Below, in pieces: positions 1 through 11,641 of a stretch of 64,000 nt of DNA. The stretch covers positions 14,961,320 through 15,025,319 of the forward strand of contig NC_069670.1 of assembly GCF_027244095.1 (NCBI RefSeq), given 5' to 3'. Source of the DNA: Hemicordylus capensis. Its lineage: Eukaryota; Chordata; Lepidosauria; Squamata; Cordylidae. The position numbers and the translations under genes were made by a program. How positions within the stretch are numbered: position 1 is the stretch's first letter; each line of letters starts with the position of its first letter. The notes beneath the pieces are model-generated. The model had not been told where the DNA came from. It ran no database searches and saw nothing but the letters and a program-made list of their open reading frames with translations.

Positions 1-1042
1 CTTTTAAAACTTAACCCCTGCCTGTAGTTGCAGGGGGTGGATCCGGCAGCCTCAATCCCGTTCTGCCGCTTCTGCTCCCAGATGTGCTCCGAGGACTTGG
101 GAGATCCTCCGTCGCTGGCATCCGTGCCCCCTCTCCCCCCCCCTCTGGAGCTGTGCAGTTGGCCTCTCCCACTGAGGTTCTGCTGGCAGTAATGAAATGG
201 CATTTGCTTTGCACGGGTCACCGAGGATTAATTTGCAAGGAGCATCCAAGCAGCCAGTCGTGAGCGTGGCGGGGCTGTGTGTTTTCCGGCACCGTCTGGT
301 TGCTTTATGGGCTGATACGCGAAGCGAACAGCCTCGGCTTCCGAATGGGTTGGACGGCGGTGCTCGCTTCGTGCCAGGCGGCCGGAGTCTAGCCCCACAT
401 CCAGGTGGGGGGCAATAACAACACACTGCAAAGGTGCCTAGGCCGGGCCCAGCTTGGTCCATGCTTAAAGAGCCAGTTCTAAAGGCAGGGTGGCTGGGAT
501 TCCTCAGATACAACCCTACTAGGCTAGAGCTGGAAGAGGGTCTTCTATACTCCAGCCCACCTGCTCAGAATCGGTCACAGCATCCCAGCCTCTGTCAGAA
601 AACCTCTAGGGGGAAAGAGCCACCCATTCATGAGGCAGGCAGTTCCACTGCCAAACGGCTCTTCCCGTCGGGAGCCCCCCACCAGTTGTTCTCCAGACTC
701 AAAAACTTGTTCTTATCTGCTGTCTAAACGAAAGGAGAGGCTGCACTAATTTAATGTGTCTGGGGAGATCGTTGGTGGCGATCCAACCTCGGCTGGAAAA
801 ATGTCGAGCCGGGGGTGGTGAGCCTACCAGATAGACTGCTCCTGCTTACGAATTGAAATGCCTGTATATTGACATGCGATCCCTTGTGTAATGTAAAGAG
901 CCCTTGCTCTTTATTTCATTCTTGGACCAGCATAAGAACAATTTAAAGAAACCTCGATCCAGGTGCTTTTGAGAGGTAGTGAAGGCAGAAAAGCGACATA
1001 TAGATATTTGCAGTGGCAACAGTAGAAGATAGGATCCGTAAG
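1..1042. other. Unique intergenic DNA, no gene seen
   Basis: No open reading frame here has both splice signals and a recognisable product, and overlapping frames on both strands look like chance. The first 420 bases are moderately GC-rich. I see no repeat of a family found elsewhere in the window. Confidence 0.5.
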
Positions 1043-1245
1043 GCGCTGCCTCCTACTGAGTCAGACCCTTGCTCCAATTGGCTCAGGGTTGCCAACACTG
1101 ACTGGCAGCAGCTTCCTAAGTTTTCAGGCAGGAGTCTTTCCCTGCCCTACTTGGAGATGCTGCCAGGGAGTGAACCTGGGCGTTTCTGCTTGCAAAGCAA
1201 GTGCTCGGATACTGAGCTACGGTTCCATCCCCCAAAAGATAATCC
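1043..1245 (-). repeat. tRNA-derived SINE
   Basis: Read on the minus strand, this has a tRNA-like head with a B-box-like GGTTCA motif. A body follows that gives, on the plus strand, the phrases ACTGAGTCAGACCCTTG and GACTGGCAGCAGCTTC. The same body recurs at least fifteen times in the window, so this is a dispersed SINE and not a tRNA gene. The family name was not checked. Confidence 0.8.
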
Positions 1246-1829
1246 CACCCACAAAAATGACCGCTAACAAAAACGACCATTCATGATAAGCAGGGCGTCT
1301 TTCAGCACTTACAGGATCCTTTGTATGGAAGTGTGATTGCAACCCAAAGCCAAAATACCTTTCAAGGACAACCACCGGTGACTTTGAAAGGCAGTACGTC
1401 CTAGTGGCTGGAGAAGGATACCAATACCTGGAGAGACCAGGCCGAAACTAATCTGTGGATGGGAAAATTGCCATCAGGAAAATGATCCCAAAATGCCACC
1501 CAGCATGGCACAGAGACCCACCACGATCACTGTTTGAAAACAACACTTTTGACAGCTGTATATTTTGACAGCTGTCAATCGCAGCTGGTATTCCGGCCAG
1601 GCAGTGATGCCCAGGGTGGGGTGGGGTGGGGGAACACAAGAGGAGGAGTGTGCAATGAAAGCCTCTGGTGAGATTTCCCCCACATCAGCAAGGCCAAAGG
1701 GAAGCGCACCGGGTTGCAAGGCAAGCTTTGAGGACAGAGATACAAAACCAAACACACACACAAAATGGTTATCCCCCCTAGGGTGGCACAACAATGCCAT
1801 CTTGTGGCGATGAGGATTCATTACAGTGA
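1246..1829. other. Intergenic DNA leading into the satellite
   Basis: No gene seen. From about 1770 on the sequence starts to resemble degraded monomers of the following satellite, for example a CATCTTGTGGCGATG segment that resembles the CTCCTGTGGCCAC core. The array edge is therefore gradual. Confidence 0.5.
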
Positions 1830-4800
1830 GCAGATGATTTGCAATAGGGATGCATTTCCCTGGTGTGGCAAAAGGGTGCCCTCCTGTGGCCACTTTGTGC
1901 ACTGCAGGGAGCTGTGGCTAGGCTATATATATATATATGCCAATGGGCAATGCATTTTAATCTGTTTGTATGAATGGCAATGGGGCCTGCATGTTCCTCT
2001 TGTAGCAAAAGGGTGCCCTCCAGTGGCTGCTTTGTGCACTGCAGCAAGCTGAGGATTGAATAAATGAATGGCAATGTGTAATACATTTTCCTCTTGTTGC
2101 AGGTGGGTGCCCTTCTCTGTCCACGAACACTGCAACAAGCTCAGGTGTAGCTAATGGGCAATGTATTTTACTGGTGTGGCAAAAGAGTGCCCTCCTGTGG
2201 CTACTTTGTGCACTGCAGAAAGTAGAAGCTTGGCTATATGAATGGCAATGAACAATGCATTTTACTGGTATAAAATGCAATTCATTTTCCTCTTGCTATA
2301 TGTATGACAATAGACCATGCACTTTACTGGTGTGGCAAAAGGGTGCCCTCCTGTGGCCACTTTATGCACTGCAGCATGTTGAGGCCTGCCTGTATGAATG
2401 GCAAAGGGCAATGCTTTTTCCTCTTGCTATATAGATGACAATGGGCAAAGCACTTTACTGGTGTGGCAAAAGGGAGCCCTCCTGTGGCCACTTTGTGCAC
2501 TGCAGCAAGTTGAGGCCTGGCTGTATGAATGGCAAAGGGCAATGCTTTTTCCTCCTATATGTATGACAATGGGCCATGCACTTTACTGGTGTGGCAAAAG
2601 GGAGCCCTCCTGTGGCCACTTTGTGTTCTGCAGCAAGTTGAGGCCTGGCTGTATGAATGGCAAAGTGCAATGCTTTTTCCTCCTATATGTATGACAATGG
2701 GCAAAGCACTTTACTGGTGTGGCAAAAGGGAGCCCTCCTGTGGCCACTTTGTGTTCTGCAGCAAGTTGAGGCCTGGCTGTATGAATGGCAAAGGGCAATG
2801 CTTTTTCCTCTTGCTATATAGATGACAATGGGCAAAGCACTTTACTGGTGTGGCAAAAGGGAGCCCTCCTGTGGCCACTTTGTGCACTGCAGCAAGTTGA
2901 GGCCTGGCTGTATGAATGGCAAAGGGCAATTCTTTGTCCTCTTTCTATATGTATGACAATGGGCCATGCACTTTACTGGTGTGGCAAAAGGGAGCCCTCC
3001 TGTGGCCACTTTGTGCACTGCAGAAAGTTGAGGCCTGGCTGTATGAATGGCAAAGGGCAATGCTTTTTCCTCTTGCTATATAGATGACAATGGGCAAAGC
3101 ACTTTACTGGTGTGGCAAAAGGGAGCCCTCCTGTGGCCACTTTGTGCACTGCAGCAAGTTGAGGCCTCCCTATATGAATGGCAAAGGGCAATGCTTTTTC
3201 CTCCTATATGTATGACAATGTGCCATGCACTTTACTGGTGTGGCAAAAGGGTGCCCTCCTGTGGCCACTTTATGCACTGCAGCAAGTTGAGGCCTGGCTG
3301 TATGAATGGCAAAGGGCAATGCTTTTTCCTCTTGCTATATAGATGACAATGGGCAAAGCACTTTACTGGTGTGGCAAAAGGGAGCCCTCCTGTGGCCACT
3401 TTATGCACTGCAGCAAGTTGAGGCCTGGCTGTATGAATGGCATAGGGCAATGCTTTTTCCTCTTGCTATATAGATGACAATGGGCAAAGCACTTTACTGG
3501 TGTGGCAAAAGGGAGCCCTCCTGTGGCCACTTTGTGCACTGCAGCAAGTTGAGGCCTCCCTATATGAATGGCAAAGGGCAATGCTTTTTCCTCTTGCTAT
3601 ATAGATGACAATGGGCCATGCACTTTACTGGTGCGGCAAAAGGGAGCCCTCCTGTGGCCACTTTGTGCACTGCAGCAAGTTGAGGCCTGGCTGTATGAAT
3701 GGCAAAGGGCAATGCTTTTTCCTCTTTGTATATGTATGACAATGGGCCATGCACTTTACTGGTGTGGCAAAAGGGTGCCCTCCTGTGGCCACTTTATGCA
3801 CTGCAGCAAGTTGAGGCCTGGCTGTGTGAATGGCAAAGGGCAATGCTTTTTCCTCTTTGTATATGTATGACAATGGGCCATGCACTTTACTGGTGTGGCA
3901 AAAGGGTGCCCTCCTGTGGCCACTTTATGCACTGCAGCAAGTTGAGGCCTGGCTGTATGAATGGCAAAGGGCAATGCTTTTTCCTCTTTCTATATGTATG
4001 ACAATGGGCCATGCACTTTACTGGTGTGGCAAAAGGGAGCCCTCCTGTGGCCACTTTGTGTTCTGCAGCAAGTTGAGGCCTGGCTGTATGAATGGCAAAG
4101 GGCAATGCTTTTTCCTCTTGCTATATAGATGACAATGGGCAAAGCACTTTACTGGTGTGGCAAAAGGGAGCCCTCCTGTGGCCACTTTGTGCACTGCAGC
4201 AAGTTGAGGCCTGGCTGTATGAATGGCAAAGGGCAATGCTTTTTCCTCTTTCTATACGTATGACAATGGGCCATGCACTTTACTGGTGTGGCAAAAGGGT
4301 GCCCTCCTGTGGCCACTTTGTGCACTGCAGCAAGTTGAGGCCTGGCTGTGTGAATGGCAAAGGGCAATGCTTTTTCCTCTTGCTATATAGATGACAATGG
4401 GCAAAGCACTTTACTGGTGTGGCAAAAGGGAGCCCTCCTGTGGCCACTTTATGCACTGCAGCAAGTTGAGGCCTGGCTGTGTGAATGGCAAAGGGCAATG
4501 CTTTTTCCTCTTGCTATATAGATGACAATGGGCAAAGCACTTTACTGGTGTGGCAAAAGGGAGCCCTCCTGTGGCCACTTTATGCACTGCAGCAAGTTGA
4601 GGCCTGGCTGTATGAATGGCAAAGGGCAATGCTTTTTCCTCTTGCTATATAGATGACAATAGGCAAAGCACTTTACTGGTGTGGCAAAAGGGAGCCCTCC
4701 TGTGGCCACTTTGTGCACTGCAGCAAGTTGAGGCCTGGCTGTATGAATGGCAAAGGGCAATGCTTTTTCCTCTTTCTATATGTATGACAATGGGCCATGC

Positions 4801-7800
4801 ACTTTACTGGTGTGGCAAAAGGGAGCCCTCCTGTGGCCACTTTGTGCACTGCAGCAAGTTGAGGCCTGGCTGTATGAATGGCAAAGGGCAATGCTTTTTC
4901 CTCTTTCTATATGTATGACAATGGGCCATGCACTTTACTGGTGTGGCAAAAGGGAGCCCTCCTGTGGCCACTTTGTGTTCTGAAGCAAGTTGAGGCCTGG
5001 CTGTATGAATGGCAAAGGGCAATGCTTTTTCCTCTTGCTATATAGATGACAATGGGCAAAGCACTTTACTGGTGTGGCAAAAGGGAGCCCTCCTGTGGCC
5101 ACTTTGTGCACTGCAGCAAGTTGAGGCCTGGCTGTATGAATGGCAAAGGGCAATGCTTTTTCCTCTTTCTATATGTATGACAATGGGCCATGCACTTTAC
5201 TGGTGTGGCAAAAGGGTGCCCTCCTGTGGCCACTTTGTGCACTGCAGCAAGTTGAGGCCTGGCTGTGTGAATGGCAAAGGGCAATGCTTTTTCCTCTTGC
5301 TATATAGATGACAATGGGCAAAGCACTTTACTGGTGTGGCAAAAGGGAGCCCTCCTGTGGCCACTTTATGCACTGCAGCAAGTTGAGGCCTGGCTGTATG
5401 AATGGCAAAGGGCAATGCTTTTTCCTCTTTCTATATGTATGACAATGGGCCATGCACTTTACTGGTGTGGCAAAAGGGAGCCCTCCTGTGGCCACTTTGT
5501 GCACTGCAGCAAGTTGAGGCCTGGCTGTATGAATGGCAAAGGGCAATGCTTTTTCCTCTTGCTATATAGATGACAATGGGCAAAGCACTTTACTGGTGTG
5601 GCAAAAGGGAGCCCTCCTGTGGCCACTTTGTGCACTGCAGCAAGTTGAGGCCTGGCTGTATGAATGGCAAAGGGCAATGCTTTTTCCTCTTTCTATACGT
5701 ATGACAATGGGCCATGCACTTTACTGGTGTGGCAAAAGGGTGCCCTCCTGTGGCCACTTTGTGCACTGCAGCAAGTTGAGGCCTGGCTGTGTGAATGGCA
5801 AAGGGCAATGCTTTTTCCTCTTGCTATATAGATGACAATGGGCAAAGCACTTTACTGGTGTGGCAAAAGGGAGCCCTCCTGTGGCCACTTTATGCACTGC
5901 AGCAAGTTGAGGCCTGGCTGTATGAATGGCAAAGGGCAATGCTTTTTCCTCTTGCTATATAGATGACAATGGGCAAAGCACTTTACTGGTGTGGCAAAAG
6001 GGAGCCCTCCTGTGGCCACTTTATGCACTGCAGCAAGTTGAGGCCTGGCTGTATGAATGGCAAAGGGCAATGCTTTTTCCTCTTGCTATATAGATGACAA
6101 TGGGCAAAGCACTTTACTGGTGTGGCAAAAGGGAGCCCTCCTGTGGCCACTTTGTGCACTGCAGCAAGTTGAGGCCTGGCTGTATGAATGGCAAAGGGCA
6201 ATGCTTTTTCCTCTTTCTATATGTATGACAATGGGCCATGCACTTTACTGGTGTGGCAAAAGGGAGCCCTCCTGTGGCCACTTTGTGCACTGCAGCAAGT
6301 TGAGGCCTGGCTGTATGAATGGCAAAGGGCAATGCTTTTTCCTCTTTCTATATGTATGACAATGGGCCATGCACTTTACTGGTGTGGCAAAAGGGAGCCC
6401 TCCTGTGGCCACTTTGTGTTCTGCAGCAAGTTGCGGCCTGGCTGTATGAATGGCAAAGGGCAATGCTTTTTCCTCTTGCTATATAGATGACAATGGGCAA
6501 AGCACTTTACTGGTGTGGCAAAAGGGAGCCCTCCTGTGGCCACTTTGTGCACTGCAGCAAGTTGAGGCCTGGCTGTGTGAATGGCAAAGGGCAATGCTTT
6601 TTCCTCTTTCTATATGTATGACAATGGGCCATGCACTTTACTGGTGTGGCAAAAGGGTGCCCGCCTGTGGCCACTTTGTGCACTGCAGCAAGTTGAGGCC
6701 TGGCTGTGTGAATGGCAAAGGGCAATGCTTTTTCCTCTTGCTATATAGATGACAATGGGCCATGCACTTTACTGGTGTGGCAAAAGGGAGCCCTCCTGTG
6801 GCCACTTTATGCACTGCAGCAAGTTGAGGCCTGGCTGTATGAATGGCAAAGGGCAATGCTTTTTCCTCTTTCTATATGTATGACAATGGGCCATGCACTT
6901 TACTGGTGTGGCAAAAGGGAGCCCTCCTGTGGCCACTTTGTGCACTGCAGCAAGTTGAGGCCTGGCTGTATGAATGGCAAAGGGCAATGCTTTTTCCTCT
7001 TGCTATATAGATGACAATGGGCAAAGCACTTTACTGGTGTGGCAAAAGGGAGCCCTCCTGTGGCCACTTTGTGCACTGCAGCAAGTTGAGGCCTGGCTCT
7101 ATGAATGGCATAGGGCAATGCTTTTTCCTCTTGCTATATAGATGACAATGGGCAAAGCACTTTACTGGTGTGGCAAAAGGGAGCCCTCCTGTGGCCACCT
7201 TATGCACTGCAGCAAGTTGAGGCCTGGCTCTATGAATGGCAAAGGGCAATGCTTTTTCCTCTTGCTATATAGATGACAATGGGCAAAGCACTTTACTGGT
7301 GCGGCAAAAGGGAGCCCTCCTGTGGCCACTTTGTGCACTGCAGCAAGTTGAGGCCTGGCTGTATGAATGGCAAAGGGTAATGCTTTTTCCTCTTTGTATA
7401 TGTATGACAATGGGCCATGCACTTTACTGGTGTGGCAAAAGGGTGCCCTCCTGTGGCCACTTTATGCACTGAAGCAAGTTGAGGCCTGGCTGTGTGAATG
7501 GCAAAGGGCAATGCTTTTTCCTCTTTGTATATGTATGACAATGGGCCATGCACTTTACTGGTGTGGCAAAAGGGAGCCCTCCTGTGGCCACTTTATGCAC
7601 TGAAGCAAGTTGAGGCCTGGCTGTGTGAATGGCAAAGGGCAATGCTTTTTCCTCTTTGTATATGTATGACAATGGGCCATGCACTTTACTGGTGTGGCAA
7701 AAGGGTGCCCTCCTGTGGCCACTTTATGCACTGCAGCAAGTTGAGGCCTGGCTGTATGAATGGCAAAGGGCAATGCTTTTTCCTCTTTGTATATGTATGA

Positions 7801-8394
7801 CAATGGGCCATGCACTTTACTGGTGTGGCAAAAGGGAGCCCTCCTGTGGCCACTTTGTGCACTGCAGCAAGTTGAGGCCTGGCTGTATGAATGGCAAAGG
7901 GCAATGCTTTTTCCTCTTTTCCTCTTGCTATATGTACAACAATGGGCAATGTATTTTACTGGTGTGGCAAAAAGGTGCCCTCCTGTGGCTATTTTGTGCA
8001 CTGCAAGAGGGCCTGGCTTTGCATACTGCCAGTTGAGGCCTGGCTATATGAATGGCAAAGGGCAAAGTGTGCCCTCCTGTGGCCAATTTTGCACTGAAGC
8101 AACTTGAAACCTTGCTGTATGAATGGCAAAGAGCAATGCACTTTCCTCTTGCAATGGGCAATGGACAATGGGCAATGCATTTTACTGCTTTGGCAACAGG
8201 GTGCCCTCCTGTGGCCACTTTGTGCACTGCAGCAGGTTGAGGCCTGGCTATATGAATGGCAAAGGGCAATGTTTTTTCCTCCTATATGGATAACAATGAG
8301 CAATGCCCGTTACTGGTGTGGCAGAAAGGTCCCCTCCTGTGGCTACTTTGTTCACTGCAAGAGGGCCTGGCTTTGCATCCTGCAAGTTGAGTGT
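1830..8394 (+). repeat. 131-bp satellite array, about 50 monomers
   Basis: A head-to-tail tandem array with a period of 131 bp in the core (about 2.3-7.9 kb). Each unit contains TTTACTGGTGTGGCAAAAGG, then CCCTCCTGTGGCCACTTTGTG, then GCACTGCAGCAAGTTGAGGC and CTGTATGAATGGCAAAGGGC. Two main subtypes alternate irregularly, one with CTATATAGATGACAATGGGC and one with CTATATGTATGACAATGGGC. Monomers at both edges (1.83-2.3 kb and 7.9-8.39 kb) are much more diverged and carry indels, as expected when unequal exchange homogenises the middle of an array. The many 72- and 100-residue reading frames are by-products of the repeat, since 131 is not a multiple of three, and none has start or splice context. 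The last monomer fuses at about 8.39 kb with the next satellite. Confidence 0.97.
4150..7010 (+). repeat. Higher-order repeat: 11 monomers (1,441 bp) duplicated
   Basis: Marker variants recur at a spacing of 1,441 bp, which is 11 x 131. A TATACGTATGAC variant lies at about 4253 and again at about 5695. The GTGTTCTG variant at about 4977 recurs at about 6417. Ordered strings of subtypes starting at 4149, 4673 and 5066 recur at 5590, 6114 and 6507. This indicates that a block of 11 monomers was duplicated as a unit after the monomers had diverged. Confidence 0.85.
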
Positions 8395-8955
8395 AGGGAT
8401 TTGTGTGTTCCAGCTTCACACCCCTATCTCTTTGGCTTATATTCAGCTTTTTGCTGGAAGTGTAGCGATGTGTGTGTTCTAGCTGCACATCCTTATCTCT
8501 TTGGCATATATCCGGGTTTTTGCCGGAAGTGTAGCGATGTGTGCATTCTAGCTGCACACCCTTCTCTCTTTGGCCTATATTGGCTTTTTGCCGGAAGTGT
8601 AGTGATATGTGTGTGCTAGCTGTACACCCTTATCTCTTTGGCCTATGTGGGACTTTTTGTGGGAAGAGTAGCGATGTGTGCGTTCTAGCTGCACACCCCT
8701 ATCTCTTTGGCCTATATTCGGCTTTTTGCCGGAACTGTAGTGATGTGTGCGTTCCAGCTGCACACCCCTATCTCTTTGGCCTAGGTTCGTCTTTTTGCCA
8801 GAAGTGTATCATCACGTGTGTTTTAGCTGCACACCCGTATCTCTTTGGCCTATATTCGGGTTTTTTTTGCCAGAAGTGTATCATCCTGTGAGTTCTGGCT
8901 GCACACCCTTCTCTCTTTGGCCTAGGTTCCGCTTTTTGCCGGAAGTGAAACTCTG
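8395..8955 (+). repeat. 69-bp satellite, left array (about 8 units)
   Basis: A tandem repeat of about 69 bp. Each unit carries AGCTGCACACCCCTATCTC, TTTGGCCTATATTCGGC and TTTTTGCCGGAAGTGTAGCG. The last unit runs without a gap into the CpG island at 8.94 kb, so its CCGGAAGTG (ETS-type core) is also the edge of the island. The same satellite, inverted and about five times longer, caps the right arm of the palindrome. Confidence 0.93.
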
Positions 8956-9420
8956 CGGCGGCGTCTTCGGCTCCGCCCTGTTCCTATGGCAACCGCCGCC
9001 CCTCCCAAGGGCCGGGGCGCCCAACCTTCTCTGAAGCGGAGTCGCAGAAGACCCTTCCTCTTGTTTTGGGGAGGGGGCTCGCTCTGACTCGCCCCTCCTC
9101 CGGCTGCCCGGTAGGCCCCTCGTTTTCGAGCCCCCTGGCCCCCTCCCGAAGCAGCAGCGGCGGCGCGTTGATCCGGCCCTTTGCAGGGAAGGAGCGAAGG
9201 GCGGGGCGGGGCGGGGGGGGAGGTGGCTGATCCGGGTTGATGGGGCGGGCGGGGGGGGTGATCCACGGGGGGGGTGATTGTGGGGGGGGGAGTTGATGCT
9301 CCACTCTGGGGCGGCGGGGTGGGGTGGGGGGCGAGTGGCGGGTCCTGCTGGGGTTTTGCTCCGAGCAGCTGCGTTAGGAGCCGAGTTGGCTGCGCACGCA
9401 GCACTTGGGAGGCGGAATGA
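8939..9420. promoter_or_regulatory. CpG island promoter with ETS core and X-box (left arm)
   Basis: A very GC- and CpG-rich stretch. It starts with CCGGAAGTG (8939-8947, ETS/GABP-type) and contains GTTCCTATGGCAAC at 8980-8993. That matches the palindromic RFX X-box (GTTNCCATGGNAAC) except for one base. There is no TATA box. Family knowledge links X-boxes to ciliary and testis-expressed genes and to MHC class II. Which gene, if any, is driven here is unknown. The mirrored copy is at 28.84-29.30 kb. Confidence 0.6.
8986..9087 (+). CDS. Short ORF in the CpG island, 33 residues, function unknown
   Basis: The ATG overlaps the X-box (CCTATGG). The frame encodes a basic peptide beginning MATAAPPKGRG with a KRSRRR cluster and ends at TGA. 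It has the same length in the mirrored copy at 29165-29266. It could be a first coding exon, an upstream ORF or chance in GC-rich DNA. No splice donor fits it clearly, and I do not recognise the peptide. Confidence 0.25.
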   Translation: MATAAPPKGRGAQPSLKRSRRRPFLLFWGGGSL

Positions 9421-11476
9421 AGCCCTGCTGGGTGTGTTGTGTGGTGTGGTGTGTGTGTTGTGAGACTCAGCAGAGGGGCTGGGCAGAGGTTGCCTGACAG
9501 GGCGGGGTTGTGTGGCCCCCACAAGCTGCTTCTCGCCCTTATTGGCGGGGTGGGGGTTGCTGCATCTCCCGCGTGCGCCGTCCTGGGTGCGGATCCTGGT
9601 AACAGCTTCGGGCAGGGAGGGGGGAAGCCCCTGAGACCCCCGCAGAGCTGCTGCTGCTGCTGCTACCAGCCCGTGCAGGCCACCCTTGAGTTAGAGGGGC
9701 TGAGGGCCTGACTCGGTCCCAGGCGGCTTCTGCAGCCTCCCCTTGTGTGTTGTCTGCCTGTTAATAAGCAGAAAAAGGCACTTTGTGGTGTGTTGAGAGG
9801 CAGGGCATCCTTGGACTTCACTCTCACACACAGAAGCTGCCAGCAGCCAGCCCCACATGCCAGGAGAAGAAGTTGGCAGCCATGCTGCATCTTTTAAATA
9901 AGGCAGCTGGAGCCTAGAACCACTCTGGTAAAGACTTTGTGTAACTTACTTGCTTGTGTTTGCGTTAATACCCCTTGTGGGGGGGGGGGCAGGTGGAGAT
10001 TTGCCCAGGATGCATCTGGCTGGAAGCGTTGTGTTGGGCTAGTTGTGACCTCAGGGGGTGGTGGTTGTCCTCCTTGTTTCCCGAGGGCTGCTGCTTCTGG
10101 GGTGCTGCTTCTGCTCCCCCCCCCTGGTTCCCAGCAGCAAGAGCGGAGTGAGTGGGCAAACTCCTCTCCAGCCAAGCCTGCCTAGTACCACTTGGCAAAA
10201 ACTCTCCTCTTGGGGGGGGGGATTTCCAGCTGCTTTTGGTGGGGGGGATTCCTGGCAGGAGACGAAAAATAGGACAAGCTCCAGCAGGACCTGCCTGGTG
10301 CCCGTGTCCAGGTTCAGCTCAAGCTCCTTGCACAGATGCAATCTCAGAGAAAACTAGCCCTCCTGCCCACCAAAAAAAAGGTAAAATATTCTGCAGTATG
10401 TCTAGCTCACTCCTTGGTGGTGGTTCTTTGTTTAAGAGGTGGGTTTTTATTCCCCACTGCCCAGTGTCAACCTGGGTCCTCCCTAGATGTTATCACACTT
10501 TCCCTCCAGCTTAAGGCAAGCTGGCTTTCCCTGGTAACTCCCAAAATGTGTGTGTGTGTGTGTGTTTAATAAATATCTTTACTGCCCCAAACTCATGTCT
10601 CTGGCTGGTTTACAACAGAAATACCATTAAAACAGAATTGAAATTATAGTGAGGTTCCAGTGAGATGCTGAGCAACTTTGGTGCTTGTGAAAAGGATTAA
10701 GTCGGTTTTCCAGCCCTCATTGAATGCTGGCAGGAAATGCAGAATCTCTCGGTTGGGTCTGCAACCAATAGGCTCTATTTTGACGCTTGGTTTGGCTTTT
10801 CTTTGAGTCGTTCATCCTCTTTCTCCTCACTACCCCCTGCCCTTATCGCGTCACGGACTGCTTTAACATTCATGTTAGCTTTTCATGCATACAGGAATAC
10901 TAGCTGAGGGTTTTAAAACAAACAAACAAACAACTGAAATGCTCTTATTTGTTCAGGCTTTTACCCCTCAGGGGTTGCCAATTTCTTCTTTCCGGCTGCT
11001 CTGTTTCCTTTTTATGGCAGTTGCTTTCGGTTATGTGGTCCTGATCCATTTTTAATGGATTTTAATGTACGGACTTTTGTAAACCGCCTGGATGAGTGTA
11101 TAAATCTAGCAGTTAGCATGATAGCTTAATGATAGATTGCAGTTAAAGTAACAATGGAGCCGTGGGTCTCTGTGACTATTAGCTTTCTGTTAAGAGAGGG
11201 TGGGAATTCTGACACACTACTGGTTAGATTTATGGCACTGACTTTCGTTTGGAGGTAAATCCCTTGAAAAGATTTCTCAAGTCAAACCCCGTGTAATCAA
11301 TGCTATGCTCTGATGCCTGCAGCTTTGTCTGTTCACGCCTGTCTATGCTGTACCTGAAGCTACAGCTCAAAAAGATTTTTGTAGACGCTTTCTCTTGGCT
11401 AGAGGAAGCAGACGCATCTCCAAGGGAGTGGCTGACTAAGGGCTTCATGTGTGTGTTCCATTCTGTCCGCCCACAG
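9421..11476. other. Left-arm non-coding DNA
   Basis: Mostly G/T-rich on this strand with C- and G-homopolymer runs, a short (TG)n at about 10,547-10,566, and a LINE-type 3' fragment around 10,970-11,130 containing TGTAAACCGCCTGGATGA. No open frame is convincingly coding. The frame at 10,152-10,514 is roughly kept in the right arm but shows no family resemblance. Confidence 0.5.
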
Positions 11477-11641
11477 TTCAGCAAAACGATAAAGAATCAA
11501 CGCTGGTCTGCTTTTATCTTCCAGGTTAATGGGACTTCTTCTTCACCAGAAGATTCCTCACGAGAGCAAAAGGATGCAACAGAAGGCCAGCCGAAGGACG
11601 TCCAAGGAGGCAACCAAGCAGAAGCCAATCTCTGCCGTCAG
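11477..11641 (+). CDS. Candidate internal exon, left arm, unknown gene
   Basis: A 165-nt open segment (55 codons, phase 0 to 0) preceded by a CCGCCCACAG acceptor and followed by the donor CAG/GTGAGG. A second possible acceptor, TTATCTTCCAG, lies inside it and would shorten the exon to about 117 nt. The predicted peptide is hydrophilic, rich in Ser, Glu, Gln and Asn, starts FSKTIKNQRW and ends EANLCRQ. The mirrored copy has the same length and frame but replaces Ile by Met, Asp by His and Lys by Asn. I do not recognise the protein. Confidence 0.35.

Noticed and set aside
2324-8303. Dozens of 72- and 100-residue reading frames on both strands
   Set aside because: They recur every 131 bp with the satellite and shift frame from unit to unit. 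They have no promoter, splice or family evidence, so they are a product of tandem repetition.
1830-8394. CRISPR-like array
   Set aside because: The repeat is contiguous with no unique spacers, and the window is vertebrate nuclear DNA.
8881-9524. Long Pro/Arg-rich frames (up to 213 residues) in the CpG island
   Set aside because: GC-rich DNA has few stop codons. Frames overlap on both strands and change length between arms because of indels in C/G runs.
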